Below are positions 20,599-30,625 of a DNA stretch of 35,000 nt, in pieces. Position 1 is the first letter of the stretch; each line of letters starts with the position of its first letter. Both the position numbers and the translations under genes were made by a program. Under the pieces are notes generated by a model. The model was given only the letters and a program-made list of their open reading frames with translations. It was not told the origin of the DNA and did not search any database. The DNA comes from Prorocentrum cordatum (taxonomy: Eukaryota; Sar; Dinophyceae; Prorocentrales; Prorocentraceae): NCBI GenBank assembly GCA_963575745.1, contig CAUYUJ010015032.1:1-35000 (forward strand), read 5' to 3'.

Positions 20599-20990
20599 TC
20601 AAGCAACAAACGACGCAGGCGCGCAACCGCGCATGTGAAAACGAATACGCACCGAGATGTGGAAACGCTGGGGATATCCACTGTCGCGAGATGTGAGGCT
20701 TGCATGCGGACGCGGAAAACAAGCATGGAACGCGGCGAGTTCAGGACAGGTGTTCCTATGGTTCACCGAATTCCCAGTAGCTCTTCCACAGAAAGGGCAA
20801 CACGACACCGCATGACCGAACGCTGGCGCCAGCTCGTGGGTCGTGAATTCTCCGTTTAGGAAATTCCGCATGACGGTCGAGTGGTGCTCCCCGGGGCACG
20901 CTGGACGGCATTCTCCTCAAACAGCGGCTCACAGGGCTCCAAGAAAGACCGCGAGTTTGAAACCTCATCCTGACGAGTGCGGTGGTCCTG
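20599..20990 (-). pseudogene. LINE ORF2 C-terminal Cys-motif remnant
   Basis: Reads MRNFLNGEFTT followed by CCPFCG, then NSVNHRNTCPE. The CxxC...H...C arrangement after a LNG-type helix is the putative zinc-binding segment near the end of many non-LTR retrotransposon ORF2 proteins. Upstream sequence continues in the same frame for about 15 codons before a stop, and the rest is in other frames. Confidence 0.6.
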
Positions 20991-21214
20991 TGGGCCTCGG
21001 CTTCGTAAAGGCATCGGTACGAGTACCGGTGCGCTCCCGCCTCCTTGTCCCTGCTCCTGCCTGACCGCTCCCGAACGTCAAGGCTTCGGTGACGGCGCGC
21101 CCCGTGATCAGCAAGAACGCACCGAACGATTTAGCATCACTTGCGAGCAGCCTCAGACTTATCCTGGAAGCAGGCAAAGCGAGGTCACGCACGCACGCGT
21201 CGATCAACTGAAGG

Positions 21215-21994
21215 TCAACACACCTGGCGTCCTCCAACCCGAAGGCCGCGGACAGCAACGCGGCAATGTTTGCAACGGTGAAAGGTTGGTAGCTTCGACG
21301 AGCGTTCGAACACACACTTTTTTTGTGTGACAGAACCTTCGTAAGGGCACCAACTCACGCGCTCAAAGAAAGATTGCGCCAGACTGCGAATCTCACTAAC
21401 AACTGCTTCGATGATGACATGGAAATGCATGACAGGCGACACCGACAAGAAGGGCAACCACGTTCCAAGCGAGGAGCGTGCCCGGGCTCGCTCTGGCCAT
21501 CCTGAGAATTTACAATCGCTGGCGTAATGTGGCGAGGGGCTCAGGCGCCTAGCGACTTATGCCAGCGGGCTACATGAAGGTTTTACAAAACGAACGCAAC
21601 CACTGCAACTCAATGAGTGTAAGAACACGGTGTGACATCCATGAAATTTGCTCTGGCGGATTCGCCGGAGTGGTGATTGTCAACCGCGACGGAAGCAGTG
21701 GCAAGAACGCCTTCGAACTCAAGGTTCCAGTCGTCGCAGAACCCCCAGCACATGACCCACCCCGTCACAGGCGCGGCCTGGTACAGAAAAGGGCCCACAA
21801 CGATGACACACACACAAAAAACACAGAACGGGCATCATTGGATGTGTGCGGGGCTCAGAGCAGCGGCAGGAGAGGCGTGGCCAGAGAAGCGCGAGCACGC
21901 AGTGTGATGATGCAGCAGCTGTGAAATTCCGTTGGCGATTCGCTGCGGCAGGCGGGCGTGCTCGGGAACCGCCTCCACCCGTTGCCGGAAAAGC
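21215..21994 (-). pseudogene. LINE reverse transcriptase, distal part (interrupted)
   Basis: From 21994 leftwards the frame reads FRQRVEAVPEHARLP then IANGISQLLHHHTA, continuing the RT segment broken by the element at 21995-22148. Near 21515-21526 the frame reads YASD, where an active enzyme would have YxDD, so a catalytic aspartate appears lost. Stops and frame changes lie between. The 21215-21457 part still has protein-like composition. Confidence 0.55.
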
Positions 21995-22148
21995 TAGGGG
22001 GCCAGATGCGACCCCTACCCCTACCCCCTACGATTTCTGAGAGGAAGGGTGGGGTTCACTTCGCTCGGGAGCTCCCGAACGAAGTGAACCCCACCCTCCC
22101 CCTCAGAAATCGTAGGGGGTAGGGGCAGGGTTCGCACCTGGCTCCCTA
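21995..22148. mobile_element. 154-bp palindromic MITE inserted in a LINE
   Basis: Almost the whole element is an inverted repeat. Ends TAGGGGGCCAGATGCGACCC and the complementary ...GGCTCCCTA; centre GGTTCACTTCG / CGAAGTGAACC. It is flanked by a perfect 5-bp repeat AAAGC (21990-21994, 22149-22153). If the element and one AAAGC are removed, the reverse-transcriptase frame on the minus strand runs through the site without a break. That shows insertion into a once-coding sequence. Confidence 0.85.
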
Positions 22149-22581
22149 AAAGCCCATGGAATCCTTCGGTCAACCGAAAAACAACAGGGACCGCGTTGCC
22201 GCAGGCCAGTGCTGCGCCCGAGACGCCGCCTCAGACATACCAAGCACACTCCGCTCGAACCGTCCTCCTGTCACAAAACGCCTGTTGCCTCCCTCTGAGC
22301 TGGTCAGAAGCAGCTCGATTACGCCAATGCGTGCAGAACCTTGCAAGGACCTTGGTGTCTTCGCTAAGGTTGAAGGTGCCGGGGTTTGACCGACTCGGAA
22401 TTGCAGACGAAGCGAAATATGCGAGGTGGCTTGGGAGGTCGACACTTCCGTTTGTGAGCTCTTGAAAAGCCTCCATGAAGACCGGTGCAAGGACGCAAGC
22501 GTGGAGTTTGTACAGTCGCGCGTGCCCTCCACTTGTACCAGGCGATTTGTGTTCTGGCAACGACAATGGGATTCTCACCAT
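22149..22581 (-). pseudogene. LINE reverse transcriptase, proximal part
   Basis: The frame reads NPGTFNLSEDTKVLA, corresponding to the region normally reading like RPIxLxNxxxK. A short frame change follows, then RRFVTGGRFERSVLGMSEAA, the FVxGR segment, and then NAVPVVFRLTEGF, where the first RT aspartate motif (FxDxxxAF) would be. The aspartate position is Arg. The spacing and order match LINE reverse transcriptases. At least two frameshifts make it non-functional. Confidence 0.65.
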
Positions 22582-22809
22582 ACATCCTCCCGTCCTTCCC
22601 GTACCTCATCCCCCTCCCCTTCCTTCCTTCCTTCCTACCCCCATGGTGCCTGACAGAGCAACCGAGATGGCAGTTGTGCTCAGATCGAGATCCCAGTCTT
22701 GTAAAAAGGGTCGCGAAGCGAGCTGGATCACCCCTTGGTGTCCCCTACCTGCGGGCAGCGCCGTCAATCAAACGCGATCCAAACGCACAGTGAAGGCCAG
22801 TCTACAAGA

Positions 22810-22961
22810 AACCTTCCACAATATTCTCAACCCTGAGACCCCAGGACTTCAATGGATTCTCGGTGTGGGAACGCCACGCCTTCCATGGCACAACCATCGA
22901 AACCCAAGAAACCCAGGGCACCCTGGAGGCTAGCAGGGTGTTTCTCGGCATGGGCCTCTTC
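22810..22961 (+). repeat. Dispersed repeat D, copy 2
   Basis: Matches the core of 18262-18542 at roughly three quarters of positions by eye, same orientation. Confidence 0.65.
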
Positions 22962-23209
22962 TGTAGGAATCGGGCGTTGGCAGAACTGGGTCTAGTGGAA
23001 TCTGGTTTAGCGATGTGTGCCGGGGGACGCCCCCCCGCCCCGTTCCACTCCCCGGAACCGCCGTCGCCCGAAAGAACACCAAATGCGGCAGACCCGGTTC
23101 AGTGATTCTGGGGAATTCGAGGGTTCCGAGGCCCCACCACTAAGCGGGTCCCCTTGCCCGGGGTCCTGGCGATACCCGACCCAGACCCCCGACGTCGTGA
23201 TTCTTTCAC

Positions 23210-23390
23210 AAAGTCGACCGCCAGAGGTCTGCACCCATTCCCCGGGACCGGTGTCTCCTCCTGAGTCGTTCTTTGACGCTCCCGAGGCCCCGCGAGGGCC
23301 CCCATGAGGCCGAACCTTGCGAACAAAAACCTCCCGCCGTGTTTTCTCCACGACGCGATGGGGGCCTTGGGGAAGGAAGGCGCCTCGCCG
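23210..23390 (-). repeat. Dispersed repeat G, copy 2
   Basis: Inverted relative to 15205-15372. It contains the same ordered blocks around GTGGAGAAAACAC and CAGACCTCTGG. Confidence 0.6.
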
Positions 23391-23520
23391 CTCCAACGGC
23401 CGCGCTCTGCCGGCACGCCGGGGGCGGCCGCCCCGCGCAGCCTCTCGCTTGGGCGCCCGAGTTATCCGTGGTAACTCGGGCCCGGGGCAACTCGGGTTTG
23501 GATTCGCGAAAAACTAGGAA

Positions 23521-23680
23521 GGCACCAACTATACACCAACACCGATCCTGGCCAGGATCACCCTGGGCCCAGGATCGGTGTATACGCCCTCCTGCCTTGC
23601 GCAAGAAGGCATATACACCGATCCTGGGCCCAGGGTGATCCTGGGCCAGGATCGGTGTTGGTGTATAGTAGTTGGTGCCC
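23521..23680. mobile_element. Fold-back element of CCAGGATC repeats
   Basis: The arms (about 23521-23600 and 23605-23680) are complementary over roughly 75-80 bp, with GGCACCAACTA at the outer end and CCTTGCGCAAG at the centre. Each arm itself contains repeated GATCCTGG/CCAGGATC palindromes. A weaker inverted similarity extends outward to about 23460 and 23745. Both strands are open through it, which the symmetry explains. Confidence 0.75.
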
Positions 23681-23860
23681 TCCGAAAAACGAACCCGAGT
23701 TAGCCCTGACCCGAAGTATCCCTGATGATTCGGGGCTCTGACGGGCGGCGCGCGGCCTCGGCCAAAGCGAGGCTCGGGCCCCCGCGGAGCTCCGCCGGCC
23801 GAGGGAGCCCGGTGCCGGCCACGGCGCCGGAGAGGCTGCCGAGGGGAGCTGTGCAGCTCT

Positions 23861-24028
23861 GAGAGGGGCCAAAGGACACACAAAGAAGTGCACACAAAGA
23901 AAGAGATTCCCAATATTTTTCGATATGTTCTGGGCTTTTGTCTTCCCCCCCCACTTCCCAGGTTCTCACCTATACTTTCTGGGGAATCGACGGTGAATTG
24001 TGTCTGTGTGTGTTTGTTCCCCTCCTGA
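23861..24028 (+). repeat. Dispersed repeat family A, copy 3
   Basis: Full-length copy with all shared blocks, including CCCCCCCCACTTCCCA and GAATCGACGGTGAATTGTG. It lies between the endonuclease-like and RT parts of the LINE ruin. Confidence 0.8.
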
Positions 24029-24075
24029 ATCTGTCGATGCACGCTCTCTCACAACATCTGTGTGCAAGGCGCGCG

Positions 24076-24205
24076 TGATTCAACGACTGTTCAACGACTG
24101 CTCAACGCTTCAACGACTGTTGCAACGACGGTTTCAACGACTGTTCAACGACGGTTCAACGCGTTATCACGCCTCTCGCGCGTGATTCAACGACCGTTCA
24201 GCGGC
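24076..24205 (+). repeat. TTCAACGACTG short tandem repeat
   Basis: About eight imperfect 12-15 bp units of TTCAACGACTG or TTCAACGACGG. GCGCGTGATTCAACGAC occurs at both edges of the tract. Confidence 0.85.
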
Positions 24206-24893
24206 TTGGATGCCTGCGCAGTCCGATTGCACATCGCACTCGGCGTCGGCGATGGCCCCAAGCTTGGGACAGGCCCGGAGCCATTCGACACAGCGAGCTG
24301 GCTCCACTTGCCGATCTTCCCGAGCAGCGGGATACATGGCCAGGTGATGCCAACGATGTGTAGCAAGCGTTGCACCCCCAACGGGCGACTCCAAAAACTC
24401 CTCAGCATGGGCCTGCGCCGCATCCCGAAACTCGCGCCACGCAGCCATGCTGTTACGGCGGCGCCCATACCACTTGCGAACAAAAATATCGAAGCCGTTG
24501 CCTGGTCACTGCAGGCTGCGTCGACCGTCGTCGTTTCCTCCTCGGCCTCCTAACTGACGCCGAGCCAACCGGTCGATGGTCGGACGCGTTGGGGTGAGGT
24601 AAAATACGCGCGATGGAAACGGCTTGCTGCCGATGGCCATGCTGTGAAAAATCGTCGCCGACTCCTGCGAAGTCTGGGGCTTCACTGACCCACCATGTGG
24701 AGCCATCCCTGCGCATTCCGAGCCTCTGGAAAGGTTGCTCATCAGATTCGCCATCATGCGAAGCACCTACGACGCGCAGCAGCTCCTCCTGGTGTCCAAG
24801 GCAGGGGCCACGGATGCCATGATCCCCCTGGGGTGATGGAGCGCTGCTATGGCGCAGTGACACGGTTACGGTCGCCACCGATTGCACGTTCAA
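24167..24893 (-). pseudogene. Possible LINE endonuclease and linker remnant
   Basis: A frame ending near 24570 contains NASDHRPVGSASV, resembling the SDHxPV end of the endonuclease-exonuclease-phosphatase domain that opens LINE ORF2. The linker 24190-24450 reads WREFRDAAQAHAEEFLE in one frame and related text in another. It has the right strand and order relative to the reverse transcriptase, but the catalytic GDFN motif was not found. Moderate to low certainty. Confidence 0.4.
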
Positions 24894-25569
24894 CCCGTTG
24901 CACCTGGAACTCGGATTCGGAAACGCGGAGAGTCCTGACTAGCCCTCGGAGCTTGCGCGCGCGAGTGGCAGAAGCATCGCTGTTCAAGCACACGCTGACA
25001 CGCATGCGGATGGAGGCAGCACCTGGAAATTCAAACCCATGAGCGACATGATTAACCCAAAGCCTCTGGCGCGGAATTTGCAGGAACTGGCAATCCGATG
25101 CGAAAAAGCAAACAGCTCGAGAGGCACGACGCCAAGCTAGGACATGCAGAAGTGCAGAGGTGCATAACAGAGGCATTACGAAAATGATTGAAGCAATAAT
25201 CAGAAGCGGTGGCCTGTGAGGCGTGTAAATCGCTGGCACCAGGAATATCGAAGTTGTTACCAACGACCCACGTACTGGACAGTGCTATTATGTTTGTTAA
25301 ACGTGGCACGGTCGGATCGACCGAAGTAGTGCAGGTTGGAACAAGCAGAACCTGCGAAATCGGAGTCCCATTTCTATTCAACGACGACCGCGTGCCCATC
25401 ATCATTGATCCGGATTGGGTTCGTCTGGGCCTTTTCTGGCCACACGGGGGGCATCGCTTCTTAATTTGCTTGCCGAGTTCGCTGGGCATGCGTCCTGCGT
25501 TCATGTTACCAACGCTGTCCAAAACGTGCCCTCTAATCTGGCTTTACTCATCGCGTGCCAGTACCTTGC
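24894..25569. other. No recognised feature
   Basis: Minus frames at 24847-25263 and 25052-25522 overlap. One contains VGNNFDIPGASDL, slightly like an endonuclease GDFN region, but its distance from the SDH motif is too large. Left unassigned. Confidence 0.3.
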
Positions 25570-25879
25570 TTAATCTGCATACTCACTCCCTGCATTCTCG
25601 TGCGAACACGGCCACTCCGAACAAACACACACGTTCTTGGTGTAGGCCTGCCCCACCGCAAGCTTGAATCGTTCGCCCACGTTTGCCGTGCTTTGCGCGC
25701 TCGCTTTGAGGCTCCCTCGAGAGTGTGCTTTCGGATCGGGGGAAGGAGCCCTGCGGCCCCTTGTGCCGTCGTGAGGCCGTGCAACCTCGTGGCGCGCGAC
25801 AGCGTATTCACCTTCCTGTCCATGCCGTTCTCGCCGCGTGACTGGGGCACGGACCCTCCCTTGGGGTGCACCAGTGGAA
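25570..25879 (-). CDS. Second minus-strand gene candidate, 3' exon
   Basis: Acceptor TCCCTCCTGGAG precedes T at 25879, right after a (CCT)n array on this strand. The first base completes the CG-T split codon of the upstream exon, and the frame stays open for about 100 codons to a TAA at 25570-25572. It is rich in Arg, Gly and Ala at first and more mixed near the end (VGERFKLAVGQAY). A strong donor-like sequence GTGAGTATG at 25578-25586 could instead end the exon before the stop. No family recognised. A second frame over the same DNA is also open, so coding is not certain. Confidence 0.35.
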
Positions 25880-25894
25880 CTCCAGGAGGGAAAC

Positions 25895-26075
25895 GTGGAG
25901 GAGGAGGAGGGGGAAGAAGGATGAGGAGGAGGAGGCGGAGGAGGAGGAGGAGGGAGGAGGGAGAGGAGGAGGAGGAGGAGGAGGAGGAGGAGGAGGAGAA
26001 GGATGAGGAAGTGGAGGAGGAGGGGGAGGAGGAGGAGGAGGAGGAGGAATTGGAGGAGGAGGGGGAGCAGGAGCA
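25895..26075 (+). repeat. GGA array
   Basis: GGA triplets with GAA, GCG and GAT interruptions. On the minus strand this is a polypyrimidine array beginning 15 bases from the inferred acceptor at 25880-25881. Confidence 0.95.
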
Positions 26076-26224
26076 GGTTCCCTCGTCGTGCCACGTGGTC
26101 GAATCAGCTGCCGAACGCCGGGGGCCGACCATCCTGCCCACGCGCTGCCCGGCTTCTCTCCGTCGGCAGGCCGCGCCCCGCCGGTGTCGGCAGTCGCTCC
26201 AAGGCTCATCGTCCTCTTTTGTAT

Positions 26225-26380
26225 TGGGCCGGGCATGTCCTCCGACAGGCGGGTTGTGTAAGGAAAAGTAGAGCCAGTCAGAAATGCTCAAACCAAATAA
26301 AACAATAATCAAACAATCGTCCACAGACTATGTTTTTACTATTTTGAACATTCCTCCTGTAGGGGGACACGCCCGACTAA
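26225..26380 (+). mobile_element. TIR element family T, copy b, with 22-bp flanking repeats
   Basis: Inverted ends GGGCCGGGCATGTCC-CCGACAGG and the complement of ACATTCCTCCTGTAGGGGG; the interior AACAATCGTCCAC...TTTTTACTATTTT block is shared with copy a. Nearly identical direct repeats lie at both sides: GGCTCANCGNCCTCTTTTGTAT at about 26203-26224 and 26387-26408, 20 of 22 the same. The right-hand repeat spans the end of exon 26394-26610 and its donor, so the left copy is a stray duplicate of the exon end inside the intron. Confidence 0.7.
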
Positions 26381-26393
26381 ACTCTAGGCTCAC

Positions 26394-26610
26394 CGCCCTC
26401 TTTTGTATCCAGAGATGCGAAAGATCCTGTGTACGGGGTTGTTAGCCTTGCGGTTGCGGTTTTCAACGGTTGCCACCTCATCGAAGTCACTGTCGAGAAC
26501 TTGTCCTACTCCGACCTCCGTGCGTGGCTTCTTCGGGGCTGGGGCCGCATTGGCACCGTGCCGGCGCAATGGTAACTCAAGGGTGTCAGCGCGCAACCTG
26601 TCGTACAAGG
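26394..26610 (-). CDS. Second minus-strand gene candidate, internal exon
   Basis: Acceptor AGTTCCTCCCCTAG precedes CC at 26610; donor GTGAGC begins at 26393. The frame reads LYDRLRADTLELPLRRHG, then KKPRTEVGVGQVLDSDFDE, and ends HRIFRISGYKRG. It is hydrophilic and mixed in composition, unlike the surrounding repeats. If the donor is not used, a TGA inside GTGAGC ends the protein at 26390-26392. Joined to 25570-25879 the frame continues. No family recognised. Confidence 0.45.
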
Positions 26611-27675
26611 CTAGGGGAGGAACTGGGCTCGCGTTGTGCAACCCACCCAGGCACGCCTGTGGCGTGAGCGCGCGAGAGGCGGCTGGGGACGGGGGAAGGA
26701 GACGAGGACCCCTGGGATCGAACGGCGTGTCCATGACGGTTACTGCTCGCAAGAGGAGCGACCGCCTTCTCCGCAAGGGAACCAGGGCAGCGCCTGGCAC
26801 TGAAGAGGTGCGTAAGCTGGAGCTGGCCCGGCTCGAGGCGGGGCGGGGCGGGGCGGCGCGTCTGACCGCCCGGCGTCGGACAGGCCCTGTCCTGTTCCGA
26901 CCGATCCTCTCCTTCGGGCCCCCTCCCGCCCCTGCGCGGCGGGGTTGGGGGGGGGGTGGTGGGGTAGAGGCGGAGGGAGCCTTGTGCAGCTCGCATTCGC
27001 TGGTGGGGTCGACAGAAGAGGAAGAGGCTGAGAGAAAAAGAGGTGGTGCCCTTCATCACTCGGGTCTGGGGGCTGATGGAGGGGGACGGATGAGCAGGGG
27101 ACTTGAGCCTCATGTTTCGCACCTGTGGGTTGCGCAAGCGGGTGCGACCCTGTGCAACGAAGATCCACTGGGCGAAGAAGCGTGCCAACCCTTCCGTCAA
27201 ACAAGTGTCTCTGGCATGGCACACTTCCAGGTTCAATCGAGGTAGTCTGCAAGGCTGGCGGCCGTGTCGCCGCACAGCTCCTTGGGATAACGCCTGTTGG
27301 GCGCTGTGCGGAACTGCCCTGACTCATCCCGAGACAGCCCCAACAAAACTGCAAGGCGGCCCCAAGAGGCCCCCACGGCGCTCCCCGAAGGCGCCAGCAG
27401 GCCCAGGGGCGCCCGAAGGCGACCCCGAGAGGCTACAGTACTGCCCAGGAGGGGCCCAGGAGGCCCCAAAGAAGGTCCACGAAGGCCAGATAAAAGCCCC
27501 ACGCCAACCCCAAGGCAGTCCTCGAGGGCCCTTCCCCAGGAGTGCCCCCAGTGGTTTCCCCCGCGACGTCTGGGGTGCCATGCAGCCCACTAGCATGGCT
27601 GGGCTTGCGGCCGACATTTTTACCGTGCAAGCGTCTCCGAAACCAGGTGGTGGCGGTGACTCCCTGGAGGCGTTT
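26611..27675. other. Unassigned, with possible exon fragments
   Basis: On the minus strand, 27105-27275 reads TCLTEGLARFFAQWIFVAQG and 27233-27330 reads RRYPKELCGDTAASLADYLD in another frame. They look like pieces of one coding sequence separated by an indel or a small intron. No family recognised. 27340-27550 has degenerate GGCCCC/GGAGGCCC-type repeats. Confidence 0.35.
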
Positions 27676-27679
27676 TCAA

Positions 27680-27714
<35 letters not shown>

Positions 27715-27780
27715 ATATATACATATGCATTTATGTGTGTATAGATATCTGCTACGTAAACCTATATACATATATTCCAT
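27680..27780 (+). repeat. TC then TATA/TATG microsatellite
   Basis: CT dinucleotides followed by mixed ATAT, ATAC and TGTG units. Confidence 0.9.
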
Positions 27781-28009
27781 ATGTGAGAATGCGTAGCTGC
27801 TCCCAACATGATCAGACGTGCTCTTCTCCCAATCGTCTTCATCTTCTTCATATTATTGCTCATCTTCTGCGTGGATAGTTCGTTGGCGCCGTCTCATCTC
27901 GAGTGGTTCGGAAGCACCGGTTATCGGACATTGTCGGTTTGTATCCTCTGCTTGATCATGGGAGGGCGATGGGATCGACGATGCAACAACACATATCGAG
28001 TATACTGAC

Positions 28010-28850
28010 ATTTCATGATGCATCCAAGTGGAATCAGCTGTATCTGGGATCTGCTCAACCCCAAGAAAACTCTAAATAGGTGCCAATAGGAATCAACTTA
28101 GAATCAACAGGACCTGGAAGCTGCTTCATGTCAGTTCTTGGGATATTTCCCATCGGGATTCAACTTGAATTAGCAAGATATGGGGCCTGCTCAATTCCAG
28201 ATATAATCTATCTCGATTCCAATAGGAATCTAAACCGCCGGACATAGAATCTGATCCATTCTAGTCAAGTCTTGATGGAAATGCAAGTCGAATCAGCAGG
28301 ACCCGGGATCTGCTCCATTTCAATTAGATCTTCATTGGTTCCACGATTTGGTATCCAATTGTAATCAGCTGGGTCTGGGATCTGCCCAATTACAACTAGA
28401 TTCCCATCCGATCCCAAAAGGAATCCAACTGGAATCAGTGGGATCTGGGATCTGGGATCTGTTTCATTGCAATCATATAATAATTCGATTGCAATGGGAA
28501 TCCACTTTGAATCAGCTGGATCAAAAATCTGCTCAATTACAATGAGACTCTGGTCAGATTCCCGTCGGGATCCAATCGGAACCGGCTGTATCTGGGATCT
28601 CCTCCATTCCAATTCGCGTCTAATATTATTCCAATCGGAATCAAGCTGGAATCAGCTGGATCTGGGATCCGCTCAATTGGAATTACAATCCAGTCCGATC
28701 ACACTAGGAATCTAGGCTGGATCAGTGACCTGCTCAATTCCAGTTCGGCTTGAATGGGATTCCAATCGGAATCCAATTCGAATCAGCTGGATACTGGGTC
28801 TGCTCCGTTCCCATTAGATTAGAATTCGTTCCAATAATTGACTCGGTGCT
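28010..28850 (+). repeat. Degenerate ~66-bp satellite, about 12 units
   Basis: The block CTGGGATCTGCTCAATT recurs about every 55-78 bp (near 28050, 28109, 28175, 28248, 28303, 28376, 28447, 28525, 28590, 28664, 28722 and 28793). It is followed by AATTNGATTCCNATCGGAATC-like sequence and GGAATCAGCTGGAT. Units are strongly diverged, so the array is old. Three similar units occur at 34610-34870. Confidence 0.85.
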
Positions 28851-30540
28851 GCAACACGTTCGCCAGTCTGATATCCTCCTGGCACCTGATCATGCATGGA
28901 CCACTGCATGACACTGCCTACGAGACGGCACCATCACACAGGACCGCGCGGCACCATGCCAACATTCGAGACTTCGCCACGACATGCTGGGGCCCTGACG
29001 GCACAGCATATGTAGTTACCATCCCCCCTCCCGATGCGGAACTCTGGGTCAAATCACTCAATGCGAAGCGGGATAACTGAGGGAGACTTGCGAAACATAC
29101 CAACTGAGCACGCTTCCTTGGTAGTCTCGCACCACCACCTGTCGAGCACCTCCAAAACGTCGAAGCGCAAGGGCTTGAACACCTCCGCCCGACGAGAGCG
29201 GCAGTGGAAGGTGCTCTGCCCCAGCTCCCCTGAGGCCAATCAGCAACAGGGCAATGTGATCGCACGCGCGTCCTCTATCCTTTGTCCCTTCACCCTCCCT
29301 CCTCCCACCTCCCTCCACCCATCCTGCTTACCATTCCCCTCCTTCCCCCTTCTCCTCCTCCTCCTCCTCCTCCAATCCTTTCCCCTCCACTAGAACTGAC
29401 CCCAAACATGTCCTGGCAGAGAAGCGTGCAAGCCTTTCAACATGGAAAGGGCAAAGCAACCGATGACCAAAAGAGTGCAAGGTGTCCTGATGACGAGCAT
29501 GTTGCTCCAAATTGCAACAGAGCTTTGGGGAGTGGACCGCGCGGATGGGCGGGGGATGGATCGCACGGCAAGTCCATGTCGTGACGACTTGGCCGTTGGT
29601 CTCCAAACATCATGCGGATCCCCGAATATTGGGCAATCGAGGTTTTCGACAACGCAAGTCGTCCGATGTTGGCCGACTCCGGGCCACTGGCCGCACTCAA
29701 CCTCGGACGCCCGCGACGGCGTCGCAGACACACCAGCACGACACGGACCCACCGACGACGGAGCGTGGCCTTTCAAAATGTAATCCCGTGCTCGCACAGC
29801 TGGACAGCGGTGCGGTCGGGTGGCCGCGCCATGTCTTCAAGGGGTGAGAACGGTGCTAGGTCGCTTCAGGGGCAGATCGCCGGGAATTGCAAGGGATATA
29901 TCTGATTATGTCACTGTGCTCATCTGGCCCTTGGGCCCGTGCTCGTGATGGCGAGTATGGCAGCATACCAGTGTTGCGACTCCAAAGATCAGCGTTTCAG
30001 GTTGTCCTGGTGCATGTCGCAGACTACTCGCAACTAGTATTGCGTACATCCTGCTGTTCGTCAGCGGCTCTGCTGCAATGTTCCCGAACGTGTGACAAAG
30101 ATGAATGGCAATAGTGACATTTCAGCTTGCAAACCACACATGCTAACACACTGGGCTTGCGGTGCACATCACCGACAGCACCACAAAACACGCCAACAGA
30201 GAAAACTGTCCCCAACGCGCGTGCCTCCTTGACATCGTCGTCAACATTGGCGCACTTATGGTTGGCGTACAGCAGCTTGGTAGAGTCGAACGAGCTCTCA
30301 ACAATCTTCAAGCCAATTTTCCTGGATCGCGTGTCCATGCCACCTGAGGCAGGAGGAACGCAGCTGACATGGGGTCGGTTACAGTGGGGGCAATCAAGCA
30401 CAATACCCGTGGTCAACAAGCTGGCGATGCAAATCACACGCACCGTCATAACATGATATCTGTCACCAGGTTGCACGCAAAATAGCATCCATACTGCAAT
30501 TCCTTGCTCGGACCCCCCACGAGACACATCTCCCCACGGG
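28851..30540. other. No recognised gene
   Basis: Several overlapping minus frames have protein-like patches: LDRWWCETTKEA near 29100-29180, and a CPHC-containing frame at 30024-30572. None has a diagnostic family motif or convincing splice signals. 29340-29375 is a short TCC run. Confidence 0.35.
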
Positions 30541-30544
30541 ACAC

Positions 30545-30625
30545 ATCTATACTTGTATATGTGTATATACATTTATGTGTACATATGTAGTGCGTGTATA
30601 TGTGTGTATACACAAATATGTAGAG
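30545..30625 (+). repeat. TATG/TACA-rich microsatellite
   Basis: Short run of TATATGTGTATATACA-type sequence. Confidence 0.85.

Noticed and set aside
22110-22148. GGTTCGCACC resembling a tRNA B box
   Set aside because: It is the end of the palindromic MITE and no cloverleaf can be formed around it.
25209-25265. VGNNFDIP as a possible endonuclease GDFN motif
   Set aside because: About 220 codons from the SDHRPV motif, far more than the usual spacing, and the surrounding frame gives no support.
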